Position numbers and translations under genes: made by a program. 64,000 nt of DNA from Azorinus chamasolen (taxonomy: Eukaryota; Mollusca; Bivalvia; Cardiida; Solecurtidae). The notes below the pieces were generated by a model. The model was not told the DNA's origin and did not search any database. It saw only the letters and a program-made list of their open reading frames with translations. Location: contig OY755236.1 of NCBI GenBank assembly GCA_963576725.1, positions 64,392,636 to 64,456,635 on the forward strand, given 5' to 3'. Positions 45,301-55,700 of this stretch are shown piece after piece (positions within the stretch are counted from its first letter, which is position 1; every line of letters starts with the position of its first letter).

Positions 45301-46492
45301 GTCACAGTGTGTAAGTTTATCATCACTTTTACGACCTTGCTGTACAAGTGCACTTTTATGGCAACGTGGTAGAGTGCATGACTGCGAACCTGGCGACCTG
45401 CATTTGATCTTGGTAACATATATAAAATAAGGTTTTATCTATTGGTATATAATAGTATATTGATGTGATTTATTGTTTATAGTTTACCTTTAAATGTTGT
45501 GTTATGGTATTTTGACAACATTTTGATGTGTTTGAGATTATTTTGACCAACATCTTTCTGTGAGGTTGAAGAGGGGGAGCAGACGGGCGGGTAGGGGGGT
45601 AGCAAATGGCAAACACCTGTGCCACTACCAGACACATCACAACCCTGCTAACACTGAGGCCGTTCAAAAAAGAGTAACCTGTTTTCACTGTAGCCGGGTA
45701 GAGATTATGGTGAAATAAGTTGATAGGCTTTGCTGTGTGGCTTGGTGGCTCAGTCGGTCGAGTGTTGGCATGGTAAGCCAGATGCCCTGGGTTCGAGACC
45801 CAGTCGAGTCACAACTTTTTCACCATGTTACAATTGGCGCCCAACGTAAATAACCCATAAGGTGATTTATATGAAGATAATATGAAGATTATTTGAAGAT
45901 AATGTGTAATAATAAGAAACTCGTGGAGTGTTCTTTGATAAATTCGGGACGAATTCTTGTGTAGAGAGGGTGTGTGTAGCCGGGTAGAGATTATGGTGAA
46001 ATAAGTTGATAGGCTTCACTGTGTGGCTTGGTACCTCAGTCGGTAGAGTGTTGGCATGGTAAGCCAGAGGCCCTGGGTTTGAGTCCCAGTCGAGTCACAA
46101 CTTTTTCACCATGTTAAATCACCACATAGTTGAAACTGAATTTCGTAATTTTCTGGCGTTGCTGTGCACTGTCATGTGTCATTTTGTAATGTTTTTGTAA
46201 TATATTGAATCAATCATCTGACAAAAACAAATGCCCATAACATAAATTAGGCTATTATAGGTATTGAGGATTTCAAAGAGATGGAAGAGAAGAGAGTAAT
46301 ATAACATTAATGAACCTAGCTGCTAGCAAGTTGGAAATATGAATTACAAACCTGTAAAATCACTTCAACATCGTAACAGTTGCCTTTGCTCTTCTGGTGA
46401 CCCTGGAATCTTGAACCATTATAAAGTAGCGAGGTTGTTACTCCAGGCTGTTCTGAGTTGGCCGGTGGTGGTGGGTCGATTTTAACTGGCAT
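39332..46492 (-). CDS. GID4: GID4, substrate receptor of the CTLH/GID E3 ubiquitin ligase (5 coding exons, complete)
   Basis: Joined exons 46352-46492, 43342-43509, 41990-42088, 40536-40666 and 39332-39395 give an uninterrupted 200-codon frame ending in TAA. In known homologues this beta-barrel receptor recruits proteins with N-terminal proline-type degrons to the cytosolic/nuclear CTLH ligase. The translation carries the family hallmarks in order: [93 protein letters not shown] and [15 protein letters not shown]. All introns are GT-AG. Human GID4 is about 300 residues; this protein lacks the long disordered N-terminus and starts just before the conserved core. An in-frame TAA two codons upstream of the ATG supports that start unless an unseen 5' exon exists. 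It is divergent from ATPAF2 and probably shares its promoter. No poly(A) signal is obvious close to the stop; AATAAA in the minus sense occurs about 540 nt downstream, inside a MITE. Confidence 0.96.
39565..39831. mobile_element. Family H MITE
   Basis: CAACCCTTAGCCTGTCAC to GTGACTGGCAGGCTATGGGTTAA (ends TTAA 39828-39831). A perfect hairpin has CAGATGAGAGAGCTCCTATA at its left side and apex GCTCCTATAGGAGC. GCAAATGCAACACT is duplicated at its right. Confidence 0.7.
40013..40257. mobile_element. Family A MITE
   Basis: TTAACCATTTCCTTCATATA to AATAGGGAATGGGCTAA. Centre CAGATGGTTTTTATAGGAGC. It lies in GID4 intron 4; further A fragments are at 40290-40480. Confidence 0.65.
40536..40666 (-). CDS. 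GID4: GID4 coding exon 4
   Basis: 43 codons plus 2 nt. [20 protein letters not shown] is followed by [20 protein letters not shown]. The exon ends within the Trp codon (TG|G) before a GTAAGT donor. The acceptor is TTTCAG. Confidence 0.96.
40710..40870. mobile_element. Family A MITE fragment in GID4 intron 3
   Basis: CCCTTTACTCCATAACGCCT, GCAAACACAGTTGATCCCGA, then TCTGATCAGGGTCTGCTTTG. No right terminus. Confidence 0.55.
41065..41900. mobile_element. Cluster of D and A copies in GID4 intron 3
   Basis: A D fragment (CGACATCTCATCAGGATTCA), an A copy at about 41231-41462 with AGATGGCTCCAATTGAAGCT, a GTGACCACTCTTTAGAATTG/GATTCTAAAGAGTGGTTAC inverted repeat (41567-41617), and an A copy at 41695-41900 that lost its apex (GATCCAGATCAGGGTC). 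Confidence 0.55.
41990..42088 (-). CDS. GID4: GID4 coding exon 3
   Basis: 33 codons, [20 protein letters not shown] to DFVFMRWK, phase 0 at both ends. It has a TTTTCAG-type acceptor and a GTAAGA donor. Confidence 0.95.
42295..42717. mobile_element. Composite of a family B and a family A copy
   Basis: B starts TTAACCCATTCCCTCATAGG, has its palindrome at 42404-42470, then passes at about 42500 into an A right part ending GAAGGAAAGGGTTAA (42714-42717). The junction removed the right end of B and the left end of A. Confidence 0.65.
42869..43030. mobile_element. Family B MITE cleanly lacking its central palindrome
   Basis: TTAACCCATTCCCTCATATT to GAGGTAATGGGTTAA, 162 bp instead of about 220-230. 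The flanks run CACTTTTC|AAAACTGCAC exactly where other B copies hold the 68-bp palindrome. Confidence 0.8.
43342..43509 (-). CDS. GID4: GID4 coding exon 2
   Basis: 56 codons from [12 protein letters not shown] to DEEVDRKHW, phase 0 at both ends. The acceptor AG is at 43510-43511 and the donor GT at 43340-43341. It encodes much of the substrate-binding barrel and is almost identical to the vertebrate protein. Confidence 0.96.
43510..44744. other. GID4 intron 1, mostly unrecognised sequence
   Basis: Contains an inverted repeat at 43797-43853 (GGTTAAAAACCCTACAATAT / ATATTGTAGGGGTTTTAACC). Otherwise nothing supported. Confidence 0.5.
44745..45420 (+). mobile_element. Second LTR-type miniature element family, with tRNA-like sequence in the repeats
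   Basis: Two direct repeats (about 44745-44907 and 45300-45420) share AGTGTGTAAGTTTATCATCA and ATGGCRACGTGGTAGAGTGC. A B-box-like GGGTTAGATCC or TTTGATC follows. Between them, at 45196-45206, is TGGCGCCCAAC, a tRNA-Lys-type primer binding motif, and GGGGGAGTA precedes the right repeat. No protein coding remains. Boundaries are approximate. Confidence 0.55.
45739..45811 (+). tRNA. tRNA-Thr(GGU)-like sequence inside the left LTR
   Basis: Folds into a full cloverleaf by hand: acceptor GGCTTGG/TCGAGTC (7 pairs, 3 of them G-U), D-stem GCTC/GAGT, anticodon stem TTGGC/GCCAG with loop ATGGTAA (anticodon GGT, 45772-45774), 5-nt variable region, and T-arm CTGGG/CCCAG with loop TTCGAGA. The A box TGGCTCAGTCGG and B box GGTTCGAGACC match Pol III consensus, and TTTTT follows shortly after. 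It is probably part of the element, not a cellular tRNA gene. Confidence 0.6.
46025..46097 (+). tRNA. tRNA-Thr(GGU)-like sequence inside the right LTR
   Basis: Second copy of the cloverleaf at 45739-45811. Acceptor, anticodon arm (same GGT loop) and T-arm pair; the D-stem has one mismatch (CCTC/GAGT). B box is GGTTTGAGTCC and TTTTT follows. Most differences between the two LTRs fall in this region. Confidence 0.5.
46352..46492 (-). CDS. GID4: GID4 coding exon 1
   Basis: 47 codons from ATG (46490-46492) to the GT donor at 46350-46351, ending in phase 0. It encodes a short proline-rich start (KIDPPPPAN) and then the conserved [16 protein letters not shown] block. In-frame TAA at 46496-46498 lies just upstream of the ATG. 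Confidence 0.95.
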
Positions 46493-46662
46493 TATTTAGC
46501 CTGTAAATCGAGCAAAGTTGAAAGTGTTGCAAGATAATTTTAGCTTTGGAAAATCCTACAACACAACCGGTATTCGATCTAAGCTATCATCTGATTGGCT
46601 AAAAAGTTTGACAGCTATCATATTGTCCAATGAACTCCATCGATACAATTTAACAAACAAAT
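46493..46662. promoter_or_regulatory. Candidate bidirectional promoter of GID4 and ATPAF2
   Basis: These 170 bp separate the two divergent start codons, so both 5'UTRs and the core promoter must be short or overlap. Two CCAAT boxes point in opposite directions: ATTGG at 46594-46598 and CCAAT at 46627-46631. Paired CCAAT boxes are typical of NF-Y-driven divergent housekeeping promoters. No TATA box is convincing. Function is inferred from layout. Confidence 0.7.
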
Positions 46663-46783
46663 ATGGCTGCGCCCTTCAGTAGGGTTTTTCTGAATGTGGT
46701 CAGGTCGTGCAGAAACTCAAACAAACTTCTTCAGATAAACCAAAAGGACCATGTAAAACATATAAGATCATTTAATTCAAGAG
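46663..46783 (+). CDS. ATPAF2: ATPAF2 exon 1 (mitochondrial targeting region)
   Basis: 40 codons plus 1 nt, starting MAAPFSRVFLNVVRSCRNSN, followed by a GTTAGT donor at 46784. This part is poorly conserved in the family. It was chosen by start context, basic composition and matching splice phase with exon 2. Confidence 0.85.
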
Positions 46784-49700
46784 GTTAGTACAGAAATTGT
46801 CTTGATCTGATGTTATCACAATGATCCTGCCCGGATAAACTGCAGATAGGGTCTCATTCGCCCCCAGACCATTTCATACCCTGATCGTTTTTTGGTCTCT
46901 CAACATACTTCTGTTTGCCAATTGCATGATGGACTTGTTTCAGGTTTTAGGTAGGGATGTCAGCCGTTTACCTAGCAAACTAAATACGCGACAGTTTGCC
47001 AAACTTGCAGTTTGCATATATTATAATGGTTTATTATTTGTATTAAATCAATACCTTACACCAAATTACATATGTACAGTCAAGACACAATCATTACATG
47101 GCCATTCCAAATACCTACTGTCTCAGTGGATTGTTACAAAATACTATTTTTTCCCACTGACAGTTGTCCAGTGGAACTCCCTGCCACCACATGTAGTCAG
47201 TGCTGACACCAAAGTCCATTCCTGCATTCAGATCTGTATCTGTATCTATACGTCGTAGAATCCTACAAAGGCTTTTACACGACGGGTGAGAAGAGACGCC
47301 ACTATAATTGGCAATGATCTCGTAGGGCTGTCTTGAAAGCCTCTTTGGAATCAGCATGCACTATGCTGTCAGACTGTTTGTTCCAATGCACTGTAGTGTC
47401 TACAAAGAATGAATTTCTGTATTGAGGGGTCTTGCCATTTGGGACTGCCAACCCTCTTGAGTTATTGCATACTTGGTTTTCTATTACGTTTCTTGTATGC
47501 ATAGGAGATATGATTAGTGCTATCTATCAGTAAAATGGTATTTAATACTACCAAAAGTCATATTTTCTAAACCTAGCTCTAAGCTGGTTAGTCATATTAG
47601 TTTATTTGAGTATTTAAAGTAAAGTACCTAGTTATAGTCTACTTTCAGTCCGAATGACCACTCAGCCGACTGTACATTTACTCCCCTGGTCATTGAGTCA
47701 TTGGCCTACAATATTGAGCACTGCTAACATATGGCGCAATCATGCAGACGCAGTACCGGCGAGTGACTCTCACAGGTACCCATTTTAATCCCCTGGGGTG
47801 AGAGGATGTGCGGGTGGGAGACACGGAAAAGCGTCTCTGAAATTTTCGGGAGGGACCGGGATTTGAACCCCGGACCTCCGCACTGATAGTCAAGCGTGTT
47901 ACCACTAGACCACTGCAACCTACGAAAAAATTGACAATCCTGTCAAAATTGATATTTAAAATCCCATTGAAATGTGTCTGTTTGAAATTTTTTAAACAGT
48001 GATTACATAGTTATCTTTCGGACTAAAGTTATTACAATTGTCCAATATGTAAATCATTAACATGTCTAGGGAAATGTGTCAAAGAGTTTTGATAAAACCC
48101 TCTGTTTACGAGTTATGCAATATTTTAGTTTTAAGATCCCTAAAATTCTGCCTCTTGCTATGATTCTTTTAATGTTAGGCGATCGAAGCAAGATATCAAA
48201 GAACTGTGACACAGATCCCTCACTGAGACAATGCTTTTTGATATGTCGAAACGGCATGTAATTTGGACTGTGTGTGTCCGACACTAATTACAGAAGTTAT
48301 GCTTGTTTGAAAAAGCCAACTTCTTTAATGTTGCATCTGTCAAAAACATGAAAAACATCAGAAAGACCCCCATTGTGTTTCGTAATCTGTTAATTTTCAA
48401 TAGCTTTCAATCACATTTATATATAATGCTGAGCTTATAATATGTATTACATTTTCCACTAAGCTCCTCCCCTTTCTTCCATCCGATCAAGTAATAAAAG
48501 CTGATTTGATTGCCAGTTTCCCATAAATCACCCATCAGAAAGCTATCTAGTCCTGAGGCCTACATTGTCTGAGGTTACTGAGAGGGAAATGCGGCTAAAT
48601 AGCCACCTATTGTTTTATCAAGTGTGTGCCCTAATTATCAGTATCCCCCAAGGTGCCCCAAGATAAAATCTCAGGTTTAATTTAAATAGTTTTCTCCATA
48701 AATGATTCTAAAAAAAGTCTCCAAAAGAAAAGAGATCTAAGACAATATTGTCTTTAAAATTATTCATGCCTGTAGAGTAAGAGATCACATTTTGATAGGT
48801 AAAGGAGACAATGCTGATATAGTAAAAAGTGATAAGCCTTTCCCAAAAATGGCTGACTGGTTAATTTAGAGAAAAGTTCGATGGTAATAAAGTAAAAAGT
48901 AAGGGTTTATACGGCTTTGGTGGTATATTTTGTGGTATTTTGTTAATGCAATGGATAAAAGAGATAATTGGCTTTTCATTAATACAAAAATATAAAAAAT
49001 GATTTTTTTGTGATTGATTCTAATAAATTGTGGAACCTTAAACAAATATTCACTTGCTTTTATCTTTTTATCCCCCACCGCATAGCGGAGGGGGGTTATA
49101 GGAATGGCCTTCGTCTGTCCGTCTGTCCGTAACAATTTCGTGTCCGCTCCATATCTCCTATACCCCTTCAAGGATTTTCAAAAAACTTGCCTCAAATGTT
49201 AACCAAGTTGAGATGATGTGCAGAACATATGTGGCTGATATGTCGGCTCAAGGTCAAGGTCACATTTGAAGGTCAAGGGTTTTAACCTTCAATTTCCATT
49301 GCATTTTTGTGTCCGCTCCATATCTTATAAACCTTTGAAGGATTTTCATAAAACTTGAGTCAAATGTTAACCAAATTAAGATGATGTGCAGAACACATGT
49401 GGCAGTCATGTCGGCTCAAGTTCAAGGTCACATTTGAAGGTCAAGTGTTTAAACCTTCAGTTGCCATTACAGTTTCGTGTCCGCTCCATATCTTCTAAAT
49501 CCTTTGAAGGATTTTCATAAAACTTGAGTCAAATATTAAATGAATTGAGACGATGTGCAGAACCCATGCGGCAGTCATGTTGGCTCAAGGTCAAGGTCAC
49601 GTTTGAAGGTCAACTGTTCTAACCTTTAATTTCCGTTACATTTTCGTATCCGCTCCATATCTTCTAAAGCCTTTAAAGGATTTTCATAAAAGTTTAGTTA

Positions 49701-52700
49701 AATGTTAGCTAAATTGAGACGATGTGCAGAACACATGTGCCAGTCATGTCGACTCAAGGTCAAGGTCACATTTGAAGGTCAAGTGTTCTTACCTTCAATT
49801 TCCATTATAGTTTCGTTATCTCCTATACCCCTTGAATGATTTTCAAGAAACTTGCCTCAAATGTTAACCACAATGAGACAATGTGCAGAACATATGTGGC
49901 AGTCATGTTGGCTCAAAGGTCAAGGTCACATTTGAAGGCCAAGTGATTTAATCTTCAATTTCCATTACATTTCGTGTCTGCTCCATATATTCTAAACCAT
50001 TTGAAGGATTTTCATAAAACTTGAGTCAAATATTAACCGAATTGAGATGATTTGTGTTTATTAACCGAATTGAGATGATTTGCAGAACACATGTGGCAGT
50101 CATTTCGGCTCAAGGTCAAGGTCACATTTGAAAGTCGTGTTCTTACCTTCAGTTTCCATTATATTTGTTTCCGCGTCCTATTTTCTTAACAACTGGAAGG
50201 TTGAATGTCAACCACGTTAAAACCCATTGTATCACCTTAAGGTCAATGTCTTAATTTAGGTGGCGGCGGTGGGGGATATAGCTTTCCTTTGGACTGCCTT
50301 GTTAACATATGGTACTAACCCACCCATCTGCACAGTAAATATGTATGTGCAACTTTTGACCGTAGAAACTTGGCATAGCGGAGGGGGGTTATAGGAATGG
50401 CCTTCGTCTGTCTGTCCGTCTGTCCGTAACAAATTGTGTCCGCTCCATATCTCCTATACCCCTTGAAGGATTTTCAAGAAACTTGCCTCAAATGTTAACC
50501 AAGTTGAGACGATGTGCAGAACATATGTGGTAGATATGTCGGCTCAAGGTCAAGGTCACATTTGAAGGTCAAGGGTTTTAACCTTCAATTTCCATTGCAT
50601 TTTTGTGTCCGCTCCATATCTTCTAAACCCTTTGAATGATTTTCATAAAACTTAAGTCAAACGTTAACCAAATTAAGATGATGTGCAGAACACATGTGGC
50701 AGTCATGTTGGCTCAAATTCAAGGTCACATTTGAGGGTCAAGTGTTTAAACCTTCAGTTGCCATTACAGTTTCGTGTCCGCTCCATATCTTCTAAACCCT
50801 TTGAAGGATTTACATAAAACTTGAGTCAAATATTAGATGAATTGAGACGATGTGCAGAACCCATGCGGCAGTCATGTTGGCTCAAGGTCAAGTGTTCTAA
50901 CCTTTTAATTTCCGTCACTTTTTTGTGTCCGCTCCATATCTTCTAAAGCCTTTGAAGGATTTTCATAAAAGTTTAGTTAAATGTTAGCTAAATTGAGACG
51001 ATGTGCAGAACACATGTGCCAGTCATGTTGGCTCAAGGTCAAGGTCACATTTGAAGATCAAGTGTTCTTACCTTCAATTTCCATTATAGTTTCGTTATCT
51101 CCTATACCCCTTGAAGGATTTTCAAGAATCTTGCCTCAAATGTTAACCACGTTGAGACAATGTGCAGAACATATGTGGCAGTCATGTTGGCTCAAGGTCA
51201 AGGTCACATTTGAAGGCCAGGTGATTTAATCTTCAATTTCCATTACATTTCGTGTCCGCTCCATATCTTCTAAACCATTTGAAGGATTTTCATAAAACTT
51301 GAGTCAAATATTAACCGAATTGAGATGATGTGCAGAACACATGTGGCAGTCATGTCGGCTCAAGGTCAAGGTCACATTTGAAAGTCGTGTTCTTACCTTC
51401 AGTTTCCATTATATTTGTTTCCGCGTCCTATTTTCTTAACAACTGGAAGGTATCACCTTAAGGTCAATGTCTTAATTTAGGTGGCGGCGGTGGGGGATAT
51501 AGCTGTCCTTTGGACTGCCTTGTTAGGATTGCACCTGTCAGGTTTTTCTAGGTGAAAGAAGTAGCTTGGAATGCCTGACAGTTTCTTCACAATTAACAAC
51601 CCATGCATGGCCATAAAGTTCAGTATTGAACGTTTGCCATTATAGTAGAAGAGGAAGAATATGGATTTCGCCTAAAAAGGATTTCACCTAATAGTTATTA
51701 CTTAATTAGTAAACCAATTGGAGATTTTGCCTAGAAAGATTGTATTTCATGCCAATGGTACAGGATACAATGATAAAATTATTAAGAATGTTTGAAACAA
51801 GATTAACTTTTTTCCCCTGTGGTGTTGTTTTCCAGATTGTGTTGACCAAGATTGATTTTTTGATCAGTGTAGCCCCTGGTCATCTCATGGAATTTGACAA
51901 CCCATCAGAATAAGAAAGGAAAAGATAATTAATATATAAATTAATTATGCACCATTAATTATGCAGAAAGTAAAAATGTATGAAATACATGTATGTACGA
52001 AACAGTTATAATATTAGCCACCTGATCAGGGTCTACTCTGTTTGTTATGGTATATTTTTTGTCTCTCTATTTTTATGTATTTGTATTATTTTTTTCTTTT
52101 CAGAACTGAAAAGGTTCTATAAAAATGCTGCAATTATAGAAGACAATGGTAAGTTATGTATCAGTCGTCTGTCTGTCAGTCACTTTTTTTTTATTCTAAC
52201 ACTTCTCCCAGCGGATGACACATACATGTGTTCCTTTTAACACTCTTGTTCTTACTTGTTATACCATTTATCTTAAAAAGACAGTTTGTATAGTATCATT
52301 TTCTTTAAAAAAAATTGCATAGCCCTTTACTCTATAAATGTTCCTTTCAAACAGAATAGACCCAGATCAATGCAATGGCAGAAACAGTAGAATCATATCT
52401 ATATTATATCATAAGCAAACAGTGCAGACCCTGATCAGATGGCTCCTATAACAACCGTCTGATCTGGATCTACACTGTTTGCAAGGGTGTAGAAAAGCTT
52501 ATTTATGGGATAAAGGGTTAAGAAATTATAATAGACCTGACTTTACAATTTCTACCAATACCAAAATATCCTGTATGCACATACTATTATAAAAGAACAA
52601 CTAATAAATATTCATGATGTCATTATTTCTCACATGAATATTAAACAGGGTAAGGGTTAATGCATATACATGTAGTATTAGGCAGTGCAGTAGGCAATAC

Positions 52701-55700
52701 TTTGCTGTGATGTACATGTCGCTGTGTAATGTGTGTGAAAGATGGCTTACACCGTTCAGATTGTGATTATATGAAGGCATCATTGGTTAACCCTTACCTC
52801 CATGAACATTCATGTAAGAAATAATGACATCATGAACATTAATTAGAATACATGTAAATTAGTTATAATAGCACATTGACACAGGGAATTTTAACTACAT
52901 GTATAAAATCATATCTGTATTGTATCATAAGCAAACGGGGCAAACCCTGATCAGTCTGATCTGGGTCTACTCTGTTTGCAAAGGCATAGGAAGGCGTATT
53001 CATGGAGTAAAAGTTAATGATTACATGTATACATGTAATTTGTACCAGATGGTTTCTGCTGTAGCTATATAATTGCTTTTTGTTGCCATGTACTATGTGT
53101 CAATAAACAGACAAACTAACTACACTTTACCTGTATCAACACTTGAACAGCCTTGCTCTGCAAGCTGGCTTTTATGGCGATATGGTAAAGTACTATACTT
53201 GACTAGGAATCTTGAGGTCTGAAGTTTGTCGACCACACACAACAGGTATTTTTTTTTTATGAAAGATACTCTGGTTACATTTGGTGCCTAATGTGGGACC
53301 AAGACTGTTTGCGCTCAAGAGTCATTGCCAATTGTTATCCATACCCATAGAAATTTGTGACACATTTAGAGTTGGTGTATGTCATGGTTTGTAGTTTACC
53401 AGTATCAACACTTGTACAGTAGTGCTGTGAAAGCTGTCTTTTGTGGCGATGCAGTAGAGTGCTTGACTAGGAATCTCGAGGTCTTGAGTTTGATACACAC
53501 ACTAAATGGGTATATTTTATCTCACAGAAACCGGGTTATGCCCACTTTCCAAGTTAGTGTATTACTGGGATTTATAAGGTATGCTTTTCATCGGTTCTTG
53601 GATAATAGTTAATTTATGCAACTCATATGAGAGCTTGGCTTTTTATTATACCCCCCTTTTGAAAAAATGGGGGTATATTGCTTTGCACATGTCGGTCGGT
53701 CGGTCGGTCGGTCGGTCGGTAGATCGATGGTTTCCGAATGATAACTAATAAACGACTAGGCCTAGAATCTTAAAACTTGCTGTGGTGGTTGGTCATGACA
53801 AGTAGATGACCCCTATTGTTTTTTAGGTCACTAGGTCAAAGGTCAAGGTCACCACGACCTAAAATGGTGAAATAGTTTCCGATCAATAACTGCTCAAGGG
53901 TTTGGCTTGGGATCTTCAAACTTGCTGTGGTGGTTGGTCATGATCACTAGATGATCCCTATTGATTTTGAGGTCACTAGGTCAAAGGTCAAGGTCACCAT
54001 GACCTTAAATGGTTAAATGCTTTCCGATCAATAACTGCTCAAGGGTTTAGCTTAGAATCTTCAAACTTGCTGTGGTAGTTGGTCATGACCACTGGATGAC
54101 CCCTATTGATTTTGAGGTCACTAGGTCAAAGGTCAAGGTCACCATGACCTCAACTGGTAAAATGGTTTCTGATCAATAACTGCTCAAGGGTTTGGCCTAG
54201 GATCTTCAAATTTGCTGTGGTGGTTGGTAATGACCACAAGATGACCCCTATTGTTTTTTAGGTCACTAGGTCAAAAGTCAAGGTCACCATGCTCTTAACT
54301 GGTCAAATGGTTTCCGATCAATAACTGCTCAAGGGTTTGGCTTAGAATCTTCAAACTTGCTGCGATAGTTGGTCATGACAACTGGATGACCCCTATTGTA
54401 TTTGAAGTCACTAGGTCAAAGGTCAAGGTCACCATGACCTTACCTGGTAAAATGGTTTCTGATCAATAACTGCTCAAGGGTTTGGCTTAGGATCTTCAAA
54501 TTTGCTTAGGTGGTTGGTCATGACAACTAGATGAGCCCTATTGTTTTTTAGGTCAAAGGTCAAGGTCACCATGACCTTAACTGGTGAAATGGTTTGCGAT
54601 CAATAACTGCTCAAGGGTTTGTCTTAGGATCTTCAAACTTGCTGTTGTGGTTGGTCATGACCAGTAGATAACCCCTATTATTTTTGAGGTCACTAGGTCA
54701 AAGGTCAAGGTCACCATGACCTTAACTGGTGAAATGGTTTGCGATCAATAACTGCTCATGGGTTTGGCTTAGGATCTTCAAACTTGCTATGGTGGTTGGT
54801 CATGACAACTAGATGACCCCTATTGTTTTTGAGGTCACTAGGTCAAAGATCAAGGTCATCATGACCTTAACTGATGAAATGGTTTCCAATTAATAACTGC
54901 TCAATGGTTTGGTTCAGGATCTTCAAACTTGCTGTGGTAGTTGGTCGTGACCACTAGATGACCCCTATAGTTGTTGAGGTCACTAGGTCAAAGGTCAAGG
55001 TCACCATGACATTAATATGTGAAATGTTTTCAGATCAATAAATGATCAGTGGTTTGGCTTAGGATCTTCAAAGTTGCTGTGGTGATTAGTCATGACCGCT
55101 AGATGACCTCTATAGTTGAGGTCACTAGATCAAAGGTCAGGGGGTCTGGGGGGTATACATGTTTTACAAACATCTCTTGTTTCAGGTTGGTTTGAAATCA
55201 ATCTTGACCAAAGGAAGTTGAAGACCCCTGGTGGCAATTTGTTTAGAGTTCCAAATGAGGCCCTTGCACTGGCATGTGCAACAGAATGGAATTCACAAAA
55301 GAAAGAAATCAAAAGACATACAATGCACTTGGTAAAATGATTTATTTGCTATTTAGTGACCCATGGACATACATGTAGTTATGTTACAATTGCTATCAAA
55401 TCAATGGCTCAGAATTTATTTTGATACCAAATACATCTGTATATATTACAAATACAGAAGAGCCTCTCAAAAACGACCACTTAATCAATAAATATTTATA
55501 TCTTTAAAAGCAGGTAGTTGCTTAATGCAGGATGAAAGAAATGCAGAAATCTCCTGTAGGAGTTTTCTGCATAAACTTTCATCCTGCAATAAGCTACCAT
55601 CTGGTTTTAAGACCCAGAACTACTATACCTATTTTGGTGGTCACTTTAGAGGGTTTGCTGTATATATCACTAACCCTTTACTCCATGAATATTCATGTAA

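Larger units (their letters stand above)
45689..46118 (+). mobile_element. Miniature LTR element (TRIM) with a tRNA-Thr-like sequence in each LTR
   Basis: Two direct repeats of 144 bp each (45689-45832 and 45975-46118) differ at about 9 positions. They begin TGTAGCCGGG and end TGTTACA/TGTTAAA, so the left copy has LTR-type TG...CA ends. Two nt after the left repeat is TGGCGCCCAACGT (45835-45847), complementary to the 3' end of tRNA-Lys(CUU), a classic retroviral-type primer binding site. A purine-rich AGAGAGGG lies just before the right repeat, where a polypurine tract would be. The 142-bp interior has no coding capacity. Each repeat contains a foldable tRNA-like unit followed by T5. No clear target-site duplication was seen. 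It lies in intron 1 of GID4. Confidence 0.75.

Noticed and set aside
45739..45811. A genuine cellular tRNA-Thr gene
   Set aside because: It lies inside a 144-bp direct repeat with LTR features, has a weak acceptor stem with three G-U pairs, and its partner copy has a D-stem mismatch. A functional tRNA is possible but less likely.
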